From: a virus
Strand: one strand, 5' to 3'
Virus record (IMG/VR): IMGVR_UViG_3300030060_003999
Span: 55,560 to 96,885 of that record
DNA length: 41,326 nt
Positions 6,983 through 14,127 of this stretch are shown piece after piece. Each line of letters starts with the position of its first letter. Within the stretch, counting starts at the first letter, position 1. The notes under the pieces were generated by a model. That model saw only the letters and a program-made list of their open reading frames with translations. It was not told the DNA's origin and did no database searches. The translations under genes and the position numbers were made by a program.

Positions 6983-6991
6983 TTTATATAC
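6983..6991 (+). promoter_or_regulatory. Archaeal-type TATA box before the 155-aa gene
   Basis: TTTATATAC, part of GGGTTGTTTATATAC. The same 15 bases occur at 14405-14419 before another gene, and TTTATATAC also occurs at 12134. The gene start is 49 bases downstream, leaving a short leader. Confidence 0.7.
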
Positions 6992-7039
6992 CCTATCAAT
7001 AGTGGTAAGTTTGCCCGAAAAGGGCGGAGTTGAAAAAAC

Positions 7040-7507
7040 ATGGATAACACACAATGGGATTCACTTTGTATTGAAGTGAACGAATACCTTGAAGCCGACA
7101 CAACTTTGGATGCTGGATTGCGCCAAGTTGTTGAATTGAACCTGCAAATTGGAACAAATAACCCAAATGAGCGAAATGCTGCTGAAGGCGCATTAAAGGC
7201 TCTATTAAAGGGTAGAGATGGAACACCTTTCCGAAGGGGTCAGAAATCTGCTGTTCCTGCAAGCGTTAGAGTAGCAATTGACCGCATTTGCGGTGTTGTT
7301 GAAGAAGCAAGCGTTCAATACTACAACCACGATGCAATTATTGGGGCTATCTCAATGAAGCACATTAAGTCTGGTGGCGGTCAATATGAGGATGCTGATG
7401 ATTATGCTTCAGCAGTCGTTAAAAGAACCCGTAATAACCTAAGTAAGATGTTTAAGGAAGGAAACTGGGATGGTTCAGTTGAAAGCCTTTTACCATCTTC
7501 CGAGTAA
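7040..7507 (+). CDS. 155-aa protein, member 3 of the three-copy viral paralogous family
   Basis: It is more diverged than its two relatives on the other arm but keeps the order of their blocks: GTNNPNER where they have GNNTKDD-like sequence, TPFRRGQKSAVP for FPKARRGRESALP, GGQYEDADDYA for GGAYADVEALA, and KEGNWDGS for KEGRWDGS. GGAG lies 11 bases before the ATG. It is the first gene to the right of the divergence region and is followed by four tandem RNA hairpins. Function unknown; having copies on both sides of a putative origin hints at a regulatory or replication role. Confidence 0.82.
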   Translation: MDNTQWDSLCIEVNEYLEADTTLDAGLRQVVELNLQIGTNNPNERNAAEGALKALLKGRDGTPFRRGQKSAVPASVRVAIDRICGVVEEASVQYYNHDAIIGAISMKHIKSGGGQYEDADDYASAVVKRTRNNLSKMFKEGNWDGSVESLLPSSE

Positions 7508-7531
7508 GGTAAAAACGGTCTTTACACGCCT

Positions 7532-7695
7532 TTCAGGTCTTTGACCTGAACAACGGGGTTTTAGAGTCTAAGGATTCTTTAACCGTAATTATCAAGATTT
7601 ATCTTGGTAAATGCCGAATCATGGGGGAGTTCGCTCCCCTGTGATTCCCCCCTTTACAACATGAGGGGAGAAACTAGATTGCAGGTTTCTCCCCT
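7532..7695 (+). ncRNA. Four tandem RNA hairpins
   Basis: Four stems follow one another in 165 bases: TTCAGGTC/GACCTGAA (7532-7550, loop TTT); TTATCAAGA/TCTTGGTAA with one G-U pair (7589-7610, loop TTTA); GAATCA/TGATTC enclosing GGGGAG-TTCG-CTCCCC (7616-7647, a UUCG tetraloop); and AGGGGAGAAAC/GTTTCTCCCCT (7664-7695, 11 bp). One or two could simply end the upstream transcript, but four is excessive, and they lie immediately before the ribosome site of the next gene. No known RNA family is recognised. Confidence 0.55.
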
Positions 7696-7712
7696 CGCCT
7701 TGAGGGATAATA

Positions 7713-7961
7713 ATGCGTTTAGTTGAAGAAGTATATGTTAAAGCCGAAAAGGATGAAATCTGCCAAAAGTGCGGAATTGATATTCCTAAAGGTTCAAACC
7801 ATTTATTAGAAACATATGTGCATAAAGGCACTATTTCAACAAGTCATTACTGCCTCAAGAAAAGATGCAATCCCATCAACAATCTACGATTAAGGTTGTT
7901 TTGGGGAAGTATTATCGCAGGACTCACATCGTGGGTCGTTTATCTTCATTGGTTCAATTGA
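7713..7961 (+). CDS. 82-aa zinc-ribbon protein with one C-terminal membrane segment
   Basis: The N-terminal half has CQKCGID and later HYCLKKRC, a likely four-ligand zinc site. The C-terminal half contains FWGSIIAGLTSWVVYLHWF, a single hydrophobic membrane span. The ATG follows GAGGGATAATA. It may be a tail-anchored viral protein with a cytoplasmic metal-binding head; no named family is recognised. Confidence 0.72.
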   Translation: MRLVEEVYVKAEKDEICQKCGIDIPKGSNHLLETYVHKGTISTSHYCLKKRCNPINNLRLRLFWGSIIAGLTSWVVYLHWFN

Positions 7962-7991
7962 GAATCATTACTTCTTATTCAATCAAAGTTT

Positions 7992-8027
7992 GACCCCCTC
8001 CCCCCGCACCTTATACGGCATGGGGTC
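7992..8027 (+). other. Hairpin GACCCC...GGGGTC ahead of the tRNA
   Basis: GACCCC (7992-7997) can pair with GGGGTC (8022-8027). The loop contains a C-rich run and CCTTATACGG, which resembles the TATA boxes of the left arm but has no CCATATGG element here. It may terminate the upstream transcript. The remaining bases up to the tRNA show nothing clear. Confidence 0.35.
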
Positions 8028-8116
8028 GGTCTATATGTTGAACAGTATGCAAAGCGTGAGGTTTTTCATCCACACGAAATTAATTAGCATGGATTTCTTT
8101 TTGTTCAATTTAATAC

Positions 8117-8200
8117 GCTGAGATGGCTGAGTTTGGTTAAAAGCGCAGGGCTTAAACTCCTGTCCGAAATGGTTCGCAGGTTCAAATCCTGCTCTCAGCA
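8117..8200 (+). tRNA. tRNA-Leu (UAA)
   Basis: Acceptor GCTGAGA pairs with TCTCAGC, discriminator A8200. The D-stem is GCT/AGC, and the anticodon stem CAGGG/TCCTG has the loop CTTAAAC, giving anticodon UAA. A long variable arm (about 13 bases) is typical of tRNA-Leu, and the T-stem is GCAGG/CCTGC with loop TTCAAAT. No CCA is encoded and no intron is needed. It reads UUA, a codon used very often by the AT-rich genes here. Confidence 0.93.
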
Positions 8201-8201
8201 C

Positions 8202-8210
8202 TTTATATTC
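8202..8210 (+). promoter_or_regulatory. Possible TATA box for the helicase leader
   Basis: TTTATATTC directly after the tRNA resembles the TTTATATAC boxes at 6983, 12134 and 14411. Transcription from here would give a leader of roughly 185 bases before the helicase ATG. Confidence 0.45.
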
Positions 8211-8218
8211 TAATTAAC

Positions 8219-8413
8219 AACTTTCCTGTTAGGAGGTTCTGTCAAATTTGACAGAAAAAAAGAGGAAAGTTAGCAAAACACACATGGCCGAAGTTGTAGG
8301 AAAAGGGGCGACTTTGGGAAGTATCAGATAATTACAAGCAATTTACCTCCTGCGACATAATTATCTATTTCCTCCTTCGGCCACCTATTCCCAATATTTA
8401 TTGGAGGTAATTA
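8219..8413 (+). promoter_or_regulatory. Structured leader with a possible anti-Shine-Dalgarno switch
   Basis: AACTTTCCT (8219-8227) pairs with AGGAAAGTT (8263-8271) around the palindrome CTGTCAAATTTGACAG (8239-8254). A second domain has three nested helices: TGGCCGAAG/CTTCGGCCA (8285-8293 with 8375-8383), AGGAAA/TTTCCT (8298-8303 with 8368-8373) and AGATAATTA/TAATTATCT (8326-8334 with 8358-8366). The loop of the last holds TTACCTCC (8343-8350), which is fully complementary to the helicase ribosome site GGAGGTAA (8403-8410). AGGAGGT at 8231-8237 could compete for the same loop. This looks like a translational switch; no known riboswitch class is recognised. Confidence 0.5.
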
Positions 8414-8415
8414 AA

Positions 8416-9849
8416 ATGATAACAGGAACACAAGAACAAGAAAACATATGGAATGCAATTGCAGAAACAGATAATCATATATTTGTTAATGCTGGTGCTG
8501 GAACAGGAAAAACATTTACAATTGTTGAAGCAGCAAATAGACTTCCTTTTGGTAATACTGCTGCCTTTCTAGCATTTAACAAATCTATCGCAACAGAATT
8601 AGCAAACAGGCTACCTTCTGATGTAGAAGCAAAAACATTTCATGCTTTCGGATTTGCAGCAATTCGTCAGGCAGGTATTAAAACCCGCATGAGTGGATAT
8701 AAAGTAAATAACATTATTAAAGAACTTCTTGGAAAAGATTTCCATGTTGCACCACTAAAGAAACTAATTGGATTGATTAAAGGTTCTCTTACAGAAGGAA
8801 CTGATAAACATGCAATTATGGATTTGATTAGTGAATACAATATTAACTTTCAATCGGATAGAGAACTAGCAATTGCTTTAGAAGCGATTCCTGCTATCCT
8901 TACCATGTGTAGAACACAAACCCATCATATTGATTTTGATGACATGATTTGGCTACCTTTAGTAAATAACTATCCAATGCCTAATTATGATGTAATGTTT
9001 GTAGATGAAGCACAGGATTTTAATGAAGCCCAAAGAGAATTGATTCGTAAATGCGTCAAAGGTGGCCGATGTATTATTGTTGGCGACAAAAATCAGGCGA
9101 TTTATGGATTTAGAGGGGCTGACTCAAACAGTATTGGTATGTTTTATCAAAGTCTTGAAGGCGGAGAGAGAGAAATAAGCGAATTTCCTTTGAGTATTAC
9201 ATGGAGATGTCCAACATCGGTTGTTAAGGAAGCGAATAGATTCGTAAAAGAGTTTAATGCACATAAAGATGCAATCGCTGGAACTGTTATTGAAAACGCT
9301 CCATTTAACCCTCAAACAAATGACATGGTTCTTTGTCGTTATAATGCTCCATTGATTAGTGCTTTCTATGATTTAATTAGTCAAGGAAAGAATGCATATA
9401 TTCTTGGTCGTGATATGACGCAAGGACTAATTATGGCAGTTGATAAAATAACAAAGAATGATAACATGGGAACTGATGAATTTTGGGAACTATTTACAAC
9501 AGACTTTGAATATAACTTCAATAAACTTATCAAACAAGATAAGAAAGCACAAGCACTTGCTTTAGAAGATAAGAAAGATTGTATTGAAATCTTTGTTCAT
9601 AAGGCAACAACAGTTGGTGGAATTAAATACGAAATTAAGCGAGTATTTGATAATGCAGATGATGGCGAGATTATGCTATCAACAGTTCACAAGGCTAAAG
9701 GTCTTGAGGCTGATAATGTTTATATTCTAGCGACTGAAAGAATGCCACACCCGTTAGGTGGGCAGGAAGAAAACAATATCGCTTATGTTGCTATTACAAG
9801 AGCAAAAAAGAATTTATTCTATGTCGGGCCAAAACCCGAATTAAATTGA
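8416..9849 (+). CDS. UvrD/Rep-like superfamily 1 DNA helicase
   Basis: An ATP-driven DNA-unwinding enzyme for viral replication or repair. Motifs in order: the Q-motif region TQEQENIW at the N-terminus; Walker A GAGTGKT (residues 27-33); AFNKSIATELANR; Walker B FVDEAQD (VDEAQD at 196-201); GDKNQAIYGFRGA; TWRCP; LSTVHKAKGLEADNV; and AYVAITRAKK near the end. At 477 residues it is shorter than cellular UvrD (about 700), with reduced 1B/2B domains, as in many viral helicases. The start is the ATG at 8416, preceded by GGAGGTAATTAAA; an earlier TTG is part of that site. Its leader is strongly structured. Confidence 0.93.
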   Translation: MITGTQEQENIWNAIAETDNHIFVNAGAGTGKTFTIVEAANRLPFGNTAAFLAFNKSIATELANRLPSDVEAKTFHAFGFAAIRQAGIKTRMSGYKVNNIIKELLGKDFHVAPLKKLIGLIKGSLTEGTDKHAIMDLISEYNINFQSDRELAIALEAIPAILTMCRTQTHHIDFDDMIWLPLVNNYPMPNYDVMFVDEAQDFNEAQRELIRKCVKGGRCIIVGDKNQAIYGFRGADSNSIGMFYQSLEGGEREISEFPLSITWRCPTSVVKEANRFVKEFNAHKDAIAGTVIENAPFNPQTNDMVLCRYNAPLISAFYDLISQGKNAYILGRDMTQGLIMAVDKITKNDNMGTDEFWELFTTDFEYNFNKLIKQDKKAQALALEDKKDCIEIFVHKATTVGGIKYEIKRVFDNADDGEIMLSTVHKAKGLEADNVYILATERMPHPLGGQEENNIAYVAITRAKKNLFYVGPKPELN

Positions 9850-9860
9850 GGTGAAGAAGA

Positions 9861-10049
9861 ATGATTTGTAAACACGAAAATATAGAAATGATTGGACATG
9901 ATTATTATTTAGATGACGAACAAAATATGGTTGAAGAAACCAAATTTGTTTGTTTGGACTGCGGAAGTGAAGGTCATCAATTGACTATTCAAAAACCTTT
10001 GAAATGGTTTTATGACCCAGACCAAACTAAATTACCTATTCAACCTTAA
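9861..10049 (+). CDS. 62-aa zinc-finger-like protein
   Basis: Ligand pairs CKHE near the N-terminus (residues 3-5) and CLDCGSEGH (about 31-39) suggest a single zinc site, as in small C/H zinc ribbons. The ATG follows GAGGTGAAGAAGA, 11 bases after the helicase stop, so the gene belongs to the helicase operon. Function unknown. Confidence 0.75.
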   Translation: MICKHENIEMIGHDYYLDDEQNMVEETKFVCLDCGSEGHQLTIQKPLKWFYDPDQTKLPIQP

Positions 10050-10066
10050 CTGGTCATTTTAAGGTT
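10042..10066 (+). terminator. Hairpin across the stop of the 62-aa gene
   Basis: AACCTTAA (10042-10049) pairs with TTAAGGTT (10059-10066) around a 9-base loop, starting in the last codons of the gene. It probably ends the helicase operon. The tail is not strongly T-rich. Confidence 0.45.
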
Positions 10067-10076
10067 AAGTTGAAAC

Positions 10077-10168
10077 GCAGGTTTATGGAATAAAAGTAAA
10101 GAAAATCCGTCATACGGTATTCCTTGGGGTCGCTCTCAAACATGGACATTACCGCTTTACTTTCCTGC
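10077..10168 (+). ncRNA. Candidate structured RNA between two small genes
   Basis: GCAGG (10077-10081) pairs with CCTGC (10164-10168), and AAAGTAAAG (10093-10101) pairs with CTTTACTTT (10155-10163). The two right-hand strands are adjacent, so the helices stack with an 11-base bulge on the left. Inside is a 53-base loop in which ACGGTA and TACCG can pair further around TTGGGGTCGC. Together 14 base pairs close a region without any reading frame. A G-rich tail, AGGGGGTTTTT, follows. No family is recognised. Confidence 0.45.
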
Positions 10169-10267
10169 ACAGGGGGTTTTTCTATTAAAAACAATAATCT
10201 TTCTTGAATTAGAATAGTAGCACTGTTGTCTTATGAATTGTTTTCCTCCGCCTTTTAGGTGATTAGT

Positions 10268-10495
10268 ATGTTTGAATGGATAAAAAAAATAATAGGTAAA
10301 ATTCCTTTTACTACGGAAGAAGTAATCCGTTGTAAAGTTTGCTTTTTAAAAGCAACACACGAAATAACAATAAATACCGTTAATTTAGATACGGAAGAAA
10401 TAGAAGAAATACATATGGAAATATGCCATAATTGTATTAGAGATATAAAAATAACAATGAATGTGATGAAAGATGAAGATGAGAGAAATAGTTAA
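10268..10495 (+). CDS. 75-aa zinc-ribbon protein
   Basis: Two CxxC pairs, CKVC (about residues 22-25) and CHNC (about 53-56), are separated by a beta-rich, Thr/Ile-rich segment, giving a typical small zinc ribbon. The chosen start, ATG 10268, follows AGGTGATT; a GTG nine bases upstream lies inside that site. It overlaps the next small gene by 17 bases. Function unknown. Confidence 0.72.
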   Translation: MFEWIKKIIGKIPFTTEEVIRCKVCFLKATHEITINTVNLDTEEIEEIHMEICHNCIRDIKITMNVMKDEDERNS

Positions 10496-10640
10496 AGAAA
10501 CAAGAATATGGAAAGAAGAATATCTTAACCTTGATGTTAAGGTAGCCGAACAAAGGCGAGAATATTGTAAGATTCAAAACATTAGTGGTCGTAAAGACCA
10601 TTACAAAATTTACGAAGAAGCAAAGAGGTTATTCAAATGA
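10479..10640 (+). CDS. 53-aa basic helical protein
   Basis: It begins MREIVKETRIWKEEYL and ends EEAKRLFK: highly charged and probably helical. The start overlaps the end of the zinc-ribbon gene, and the stop overlaps the next ATG as ATGA, so translation is likely coupled on both sides. No family recognised. Confidence 0.65.
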   Translation: MREIVKETRIWKEEYLNLDVKVAEQRREYCKIQNISGRKDHYKIYEEAKRLFK

Positions 10641-11329
10641 ATATATTCGCACTATCAAAATGTCCTGAAGAATCAGCACAACAAATGATTGACAAGCATA
10701 TTGTCAAGATGCCGACAGAAACCTGTCAAATGTTGCATACTAACATTCTTTTTATGAAGTATGTTCAAAAATACGGCAAAGAACCATCTTTGCGTGAACT
10801 TAAGGCTTTTAATGACAAGTGGGGTGGAGGTTTTATGAAGCCAGCCATGCTAAACCACCCCTCAACCATTTGGGCGAGGCAATCTTTGGCTAATTTTGAT
10901 TGGCTTTATCAACATGGTTTGGCTCTTTGTGAAGAATACGCTTATCGTTATGGCAAAGTGCATGGTTCACATAAACGAATCCTTGATTGTAAGTTATCCC
11001 GTAAAGTAGTTGCTAATCATCAATTTCCTACAAACAAATTGACACCAGTATCTATCGCTATGGATGATTCATATAGATTAGACCGTGATGTATTCTATAA
11101 TACTGCTAGAGTTCAATATGGAATTGAATATGATGAATGGGATTTTGTAATAGAATCCTATCGTCATTATTACCGTGAAGGCAAATGGGAATTTGCTGAA
11201 TGGAGAAAAAACAGACAGCCTTTTGATTGGTTTCCGAGTAATTGGTTTGCAATCAAATGGAATAGACGAGCAACGGCATATAATAATGCTCAGCCTAGAA
11301 AATATCCTATGCCACTAATGGAGGAATAA
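10637..11329 (+). CDS. Conserved marine-phage protein, pyrimidine-dimer-glycosylase-like
   Basis: The protein has the pattern I associate with an uncharacterised marine phage family distantly related to T4 endonuclease V: an N-terminal CPEESAQQMIDKHIVKMPTE, then QMLHT, NHPSTIWARQSLANFDWLYQ, ALCEEYAYRYGKVH and a C-terminal YRHYYREGKWEFAEWRKNR. If that link holds, it could act on damaged DNA bases. The catalytic role is not proven by the sequence, and a structural or other DNA-related role is possible. The ATG overlaps the previous stop (ATGA). At 230 residues it is full length for such proteins. Confidence 0.72.
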   Translation: MNIFALSKCPEESAQQMIDKHIVKMPTETCQMLHTNILFMKYVQKYGKEPSLRELKAFNDKWGGGFMKPAMLNHPSTIWARQSLANFDWLYQHGLALCEEYAYRYGKVHGSHKRILDCKLSRKVVANHQFPTNKLTPVSIAMDDSYRLDRDVFYNTARVQYGIEYDEWDFVIESYRHYYREGKWEFAEWRKNRQPFDWFPSNWFAIKWNRRATAYNNAQPRKYPMPLMEE

Positions 11330-11331
11330 AA

Positions 11332-11448
11332 ATGAAAATAAGACTACCACACCGATGTATTGCCTGTAATAAAGTTGTCAGTAAGAAAAACCCTTATTGT
11401 TTTTCTTGCTTAACTGAATTAACACAAAAAGCGGAGGAATCACAATGA
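11332..11448 (+). CDS. 38-aa mini zinc ribbon
   Basis: Two CxxC pairs (CIAC at 9-12 and CFSC at 23-26) in a 38-residue protein: a minimal zinc ribbon. GGAGGAATAAAA precedes the ATG and its stop overlaps the next ATG (ATGA). Function unknown. Confidence 0.68.
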   Translation: MKIRLPHRCIACNKVVSKKNPYCFSCLTELTQKAEESQ

Positions 11449-11708
11449 ATAAATATGGACATAGCGAAACAGAAGAACTAATCTTTAATGCACTAAAACA
11501 GGAGTATGGTAAGATTTGGGAAGCACTAGATGAAGATTTGGTGCAAACTAAAATTGATAGTTCTAAGAAACTCTATGAATTAGCAGTTGATGAATACCGT
11601 GTAAATCAATCAGCATATAATTACAATATCCTGATTACTGCCATGATTTCTCTTCAATATTGGAATCAAAAGAAAACAAAGTTGTTTACTATTACGGAGG
11701 ACTTTTGA
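11445..11708 (+). CDS. 87-aa helical protein of unknown function
   Basis: The sequence (MNKYGHSETEELIFNALKQEYG...) is mostly helical and charged, with no recognised motif. GGAGGAATCACA stands before the ATG, and its TGA overlaps the next ATG as TGATG. Member of a run of coupled small genes. Confidence 0.72.
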   Translation: MNKYGHSETEELIFNALKQEYGKIWEALDEDLVQTKIDSSKKLYELAVDEYRVNQSAYNYNILITAMISLQYWNQKKTKLFTITEDF

Positions 11709-12022
11709 TGCCCAATTCTGAATGTGAAAAGTGTAATGGTGATGGGCACTATTTAGTCCCTAATTATCAACATGATATAATGGAAAGAATTGAATGTATG
11801 GATTGTTATGCAGAAGACCATTATAAATGGCATCTTAGTGAAGAACTAACTAAGGTATTGATTAACAGTAGTCCACAAAAACTAGCGCAGATTGTTGCTA
11901 CATTAGTAGTTAATGGCGTAGATACAAACCCTAAAGATGATTTATCTAGGATTGAAGTTATTATTCAAACAAAGAATGCTATGGAAGCACTTGTTTTAGG
12001 AGAGTTTTACAATAAACTGTGA
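11708..12022 (+). CDS. 104-aa protein with an N-terminal DnaJ-type zinc motif
   Basis: The start is the ATG at 11708 after GGAGGACTTTTG. The N-terminus carries CEKCNGDGHY and then CMDCYAEDHY, reminiscent of the CxxCxGxG repeats of DnaJ. The remainder is helical (KLAQIVATLVVNGV). There is no J domain, so it is not a DnaJ protein. A role as a small adaptor is possible but unproven. Confidence 0.75.
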   Translation: MPNSECEKCNGDGHYLVPNYQHDIMERIECMDCYAEDHYKWHLSEELTKVLINSSPQKLAQIVATLVVNGVDTNPKDDLSRIEVIIQTKNAMEALVLGEFYNKL

Positions 12023-12036
12023 ATAAGAACACAACT

Positions 12037-12109
12037 GGGCGTATGGTGTAATAGGATAGCATTTTGGCCTTCTAAGCCGAAGATTCGGGTTCAAATCCTG
12101 ATACGCCCG
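12037..12109 (+). tRNA. tRNA-Arg (UCU)
   Basis: Acceptor GGGCGTA pairs with TACGCCC, discriminator G12109. The anticodon stem TTGGC/GCCGA has the loop CTTCTAA, giving anticodon UCU; the T-arm is TCGGG-TTCAAAT-CCTGA. Length 73, no encoded CCA. It reads AGA, the dominant arginine codon of the surrounding AT-rich genes. Confidence 0.93.
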
Positions 12110-12133
12110 CTTGTGTCCTTATTTTTTGCTTCC

Positions 12134-12142
12134 TTTATATAC
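12134..12142 (+). promoter_or_regulatory. Archaeal-type TATA box before the 123-aa gene
   Basis: TTTATATAC, identical to the boxes at 6983 and 14411, lies just after tRNA-Arg. The next ATG is 55 bases downstream, which leaves about 30 bases of leader containing a ribosome site. Confidence 0.65.
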
Positions 12143-12196
12143 TGTCGTGGTCTGCCACTTTCAAGTCAGCAAACAACGGCAAAAGAGGTGATTAAT

Positions 12197-12568
12197 ATGC
12201 ATACAAAACAAGAAACAAGAGAAACAGTATTACTTAATCTATTGATAAACAATGATGGAGTAACAACTGAGGAATTAAAGAATGGAATGATTTTTGCAGG
12301 GGTTCTTGAACCAACTGATGAAAGTATGATTAACTTCATTAGAGCAAATTTGATTTCATTAGCGAGGCGTTTTAAGAAATGGAAGATTACGCTTTTTACT
12401 GGGCTTGACCCACAAATACACAAAAGGACTTATACTGCAACAGAAGAAGCAAAGAACTTCTGTTTGTATAATCTATTAGAAAAAATGTATGATGAAGAAG
12501 GAGAAGAAATAGGTTTTGTTTATCAACACCCTATTTCACTAAATAAAGAAAGGTTGGAATTAGTATGA
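12197..12568 (+). CDS. 123-aa protein, possibly a winged-helix DNA-binding protein
   Basis: The start is the ATG at 12197 after GAGGTGATTAAT. The first 70 residues read like a winged helix: ETVLLNLLINNDGVTTEELKNGMI, then NFIRANLISLARRFKKWKITLF. The C-terminal part is acidic. It heads a transcription unit behind a clear TATA box, so a transcription regulator is a reasonable guess. No specific family is recognised. Confidence 0.7.
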   Translation: MHTKQETRETVLLNLLINNDGVTTEELKNGMIFAGVLEPTDESMINFIRANLISLARRFKKWKITLFTGLDPQIHKRTYTATEEAKNFCLYNLLEKMYDEEGEEIGFVYQHPISLNKERLELV

Positions 12569-12819
12569 AAAGAGAAAATAATGTTGAATTTAGAATAATT
12601 AATGCAAGTGATATGCCACCATTGGTTATATCACAGAATGAAAATGATGAGCCGAAGGTTGTTTTGAATACCTACCACCGCATATGGATTAGTTTAAATA
12701 GGCGGTTGATTGCAGGTATTATTGAGAACCTACAAGAAAAGATGGACACAATCCTCACATCTTATCTAATGGAACAAAGACAGTTTGAAAAAGAGGATTA
12801 TGAATTTAATGGTGAATAA
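12565..12819 (+). CDS. 84-aa protein of unknown function
   Basis: MKRENNVEFRIINASD... is a short protein with a beta-like N-terminus and a helical C-terminus (RRLIAGIIENLQEKM). Its ATG overlaps the previous stop as ATGA. Nothing diagnostic is visible. Confidence 0.7.
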   Translation: MKRENNVEFRIINASDMPPLVISQNENDEPKVVLNTYHRIWISLNRRLIAGIIENLQEKMDTILTSYLMEQRQFEKEDYEFNGE

Positions 12820-12821
12820 CA

Positions 12822-14126
12822 ATGGTAGAAACAATTGTAGCAAAAAGAGAACTCGGTAATGGCCGATGGGATAGAGCATTAAAAAGAAAAATGGTAGAAC
12901 TATCGGTTGCTGATAATTATGACGATGCAAAAGAAGAATGGATTGCTACTGGAGAAGTCTGGTGGAATGGTAATGCTGAAATGCCTGATTGGGTTGAAAA
13001 TTCTCAAATGGGTGTTGGTAAGTGTCTATGTGGGCATATTGTAGTTTATCATTTTGAAATTATTAATACCGAAAATGGTGTCCGAGAATGTGTCGGTAGC
13101 GACCATATCAATACCTATCTAATTATGCGAGCAATTGCAGAAGATATGCAAATACCTATTGATGCAATTACTGATGAACAAGTCCAAGAATGGATTAATG
13201 TTCGTGTTAAGTCAATGAAGGCAGAAGCATGGTGGAAAGAGAATGGAACTTCTTTTGAATTGATGTTTAATACTGTTAAAGAAATGGATTTGCATTACAA
13301 TACTCGTATTGAAGGAACTGTTTGGAATAATGAATTATCAAGAAATGACCCTATTCGTAAAATCATTAAGCGTGGTAGTGGTCAATTTGGTAGTGAATTC
13401 TATCAAATGGCTTCTATTGTTTGGAGATGGAATCACCCAGATAATCCAAAAGCACAGATTAATACAACAGGATTCCCTAATGATAATCTAATGAAAGACT
13501 TAGCATTATTTTATGTTAAGTCTTTAGAACTATCAAAAGACTTTGCTGAATATCAAATTGAGCGACAGAATCGTAAAGATGAAATTGCTGAAGAAAGAAG
13601 GCTTTCTCGCCTAAGAAGAGAAGAAAGAGAAAGAATTCAAGCAGAAGCAGAAGCAGAAAGAGTTCGCATTTACAATCTTCCTGAAAATGTAGAAAAGCGA
13701 CGAATTGAAGCAGAATTGGCTGAACAACGACGACAAGAACAAATTCGTATTAATGAAGAACGAAGGCAACAAAGAGAGCGTCAAAGACAAATTGAACTTC
13801 AAAGAAAGCAAGAAAAGGCTGATAAAATCTTAAAGGAACAAAGTAAGGAATTTACCAATGGTTGTAGGAATTACGGTATTCCTGAGTTTGATGCGTCTTA
13901 TGCAGCAAATGATTGGGAAGTAGATTTTCTTGTATCTGTTAAAGAACAAATGATGAAAAAGAAAACTTTATCAGCAAGTCAAAGGCAAACCTTAGTAAGA
14001 ATTGTTAAGGCTAATTTGCCGACTGAAAAACAACTCCAATATCTAAAAGACTTGGGATATACAGGAGTGGTGAAAACCAAAAAAGAAGCAAGCAAAAAAA
14101 TAAAAGAAATAAAAGGAGATGAATAA
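12822..14126 (+). CDS. 434-aa protein: N-terminal zinc-like domain, coiled coil, C-terminal KQLxYL domain
   Basis: Three parts are visible. The N-terminal 120 residues contain CLCGHIVVYHFEI and CVGSDHI, a possible metal site. Residues about 240-345 form a long Arg/Glu/Gln-rich coiled coil (EERRLSRLRREERERIQ). The last 40 residues, TEKQLQYLKDLGYTG followed by KKEASKKI, form a small domain also seen in the 367-aa protein at 20457-21560 (TRKQLRYLASLM). Overall function unknown; the coiled coil suggests oligomerisation or a scaffold. Confidence 0.82.
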   Translation: MVETIVAKRELGNGRWDRALKRKMVELSVADNYDDAKEEWIATGEVWWNGNAEMPDWVENSQMGVGKCLCGHIVVYHFEIINTENGVRECVGSDHINTYLIMRAIAEDMQIPIDAITDEQVQEWINVRVKSMKAEAWWKENGTSFELMFNTVKEMDLHYNTRIEGTVWNNELSRNDPIRKIIKRGSGQFGSEFYQMASIVWRWNHPDNPKAQINTTGFPNDNLMKDLALFYVKSLELSKDFAEYQIERQNRKDEIAEERRLSRLRREERERIQAEAEAERVRIYNLPENVEKRRIEAELAEQRRQEQIRINEERRQQRERQRQIELQRKQEKADKILKEQSKEFTNGCRNYGIPEFDASYAANDWEVDFLVSVKEQMMKKKTLSASQRQTLVRIVKANLPTEKQLQYLKDLGYTGVVKTKKEASKKIKEIKGDE

Positions 14127-14127
14127 G

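Noticed and set aside
8117-8200. tRNA-Leu as a viral attachment site
   Set aside because: No integrase gene and no duplicated tRNA 3' end were seen in the window; the tRNA is complete and looks like a translation gene.
8201-8271. Intrinsic terminator after tRNA-Leu
   Set aside because: The CTGTCAAATTTGACAG palindrome is followed by A residues, not T, on the plus strand, so it is unlikely to terminate rightward transcription; a leader structure fits better.
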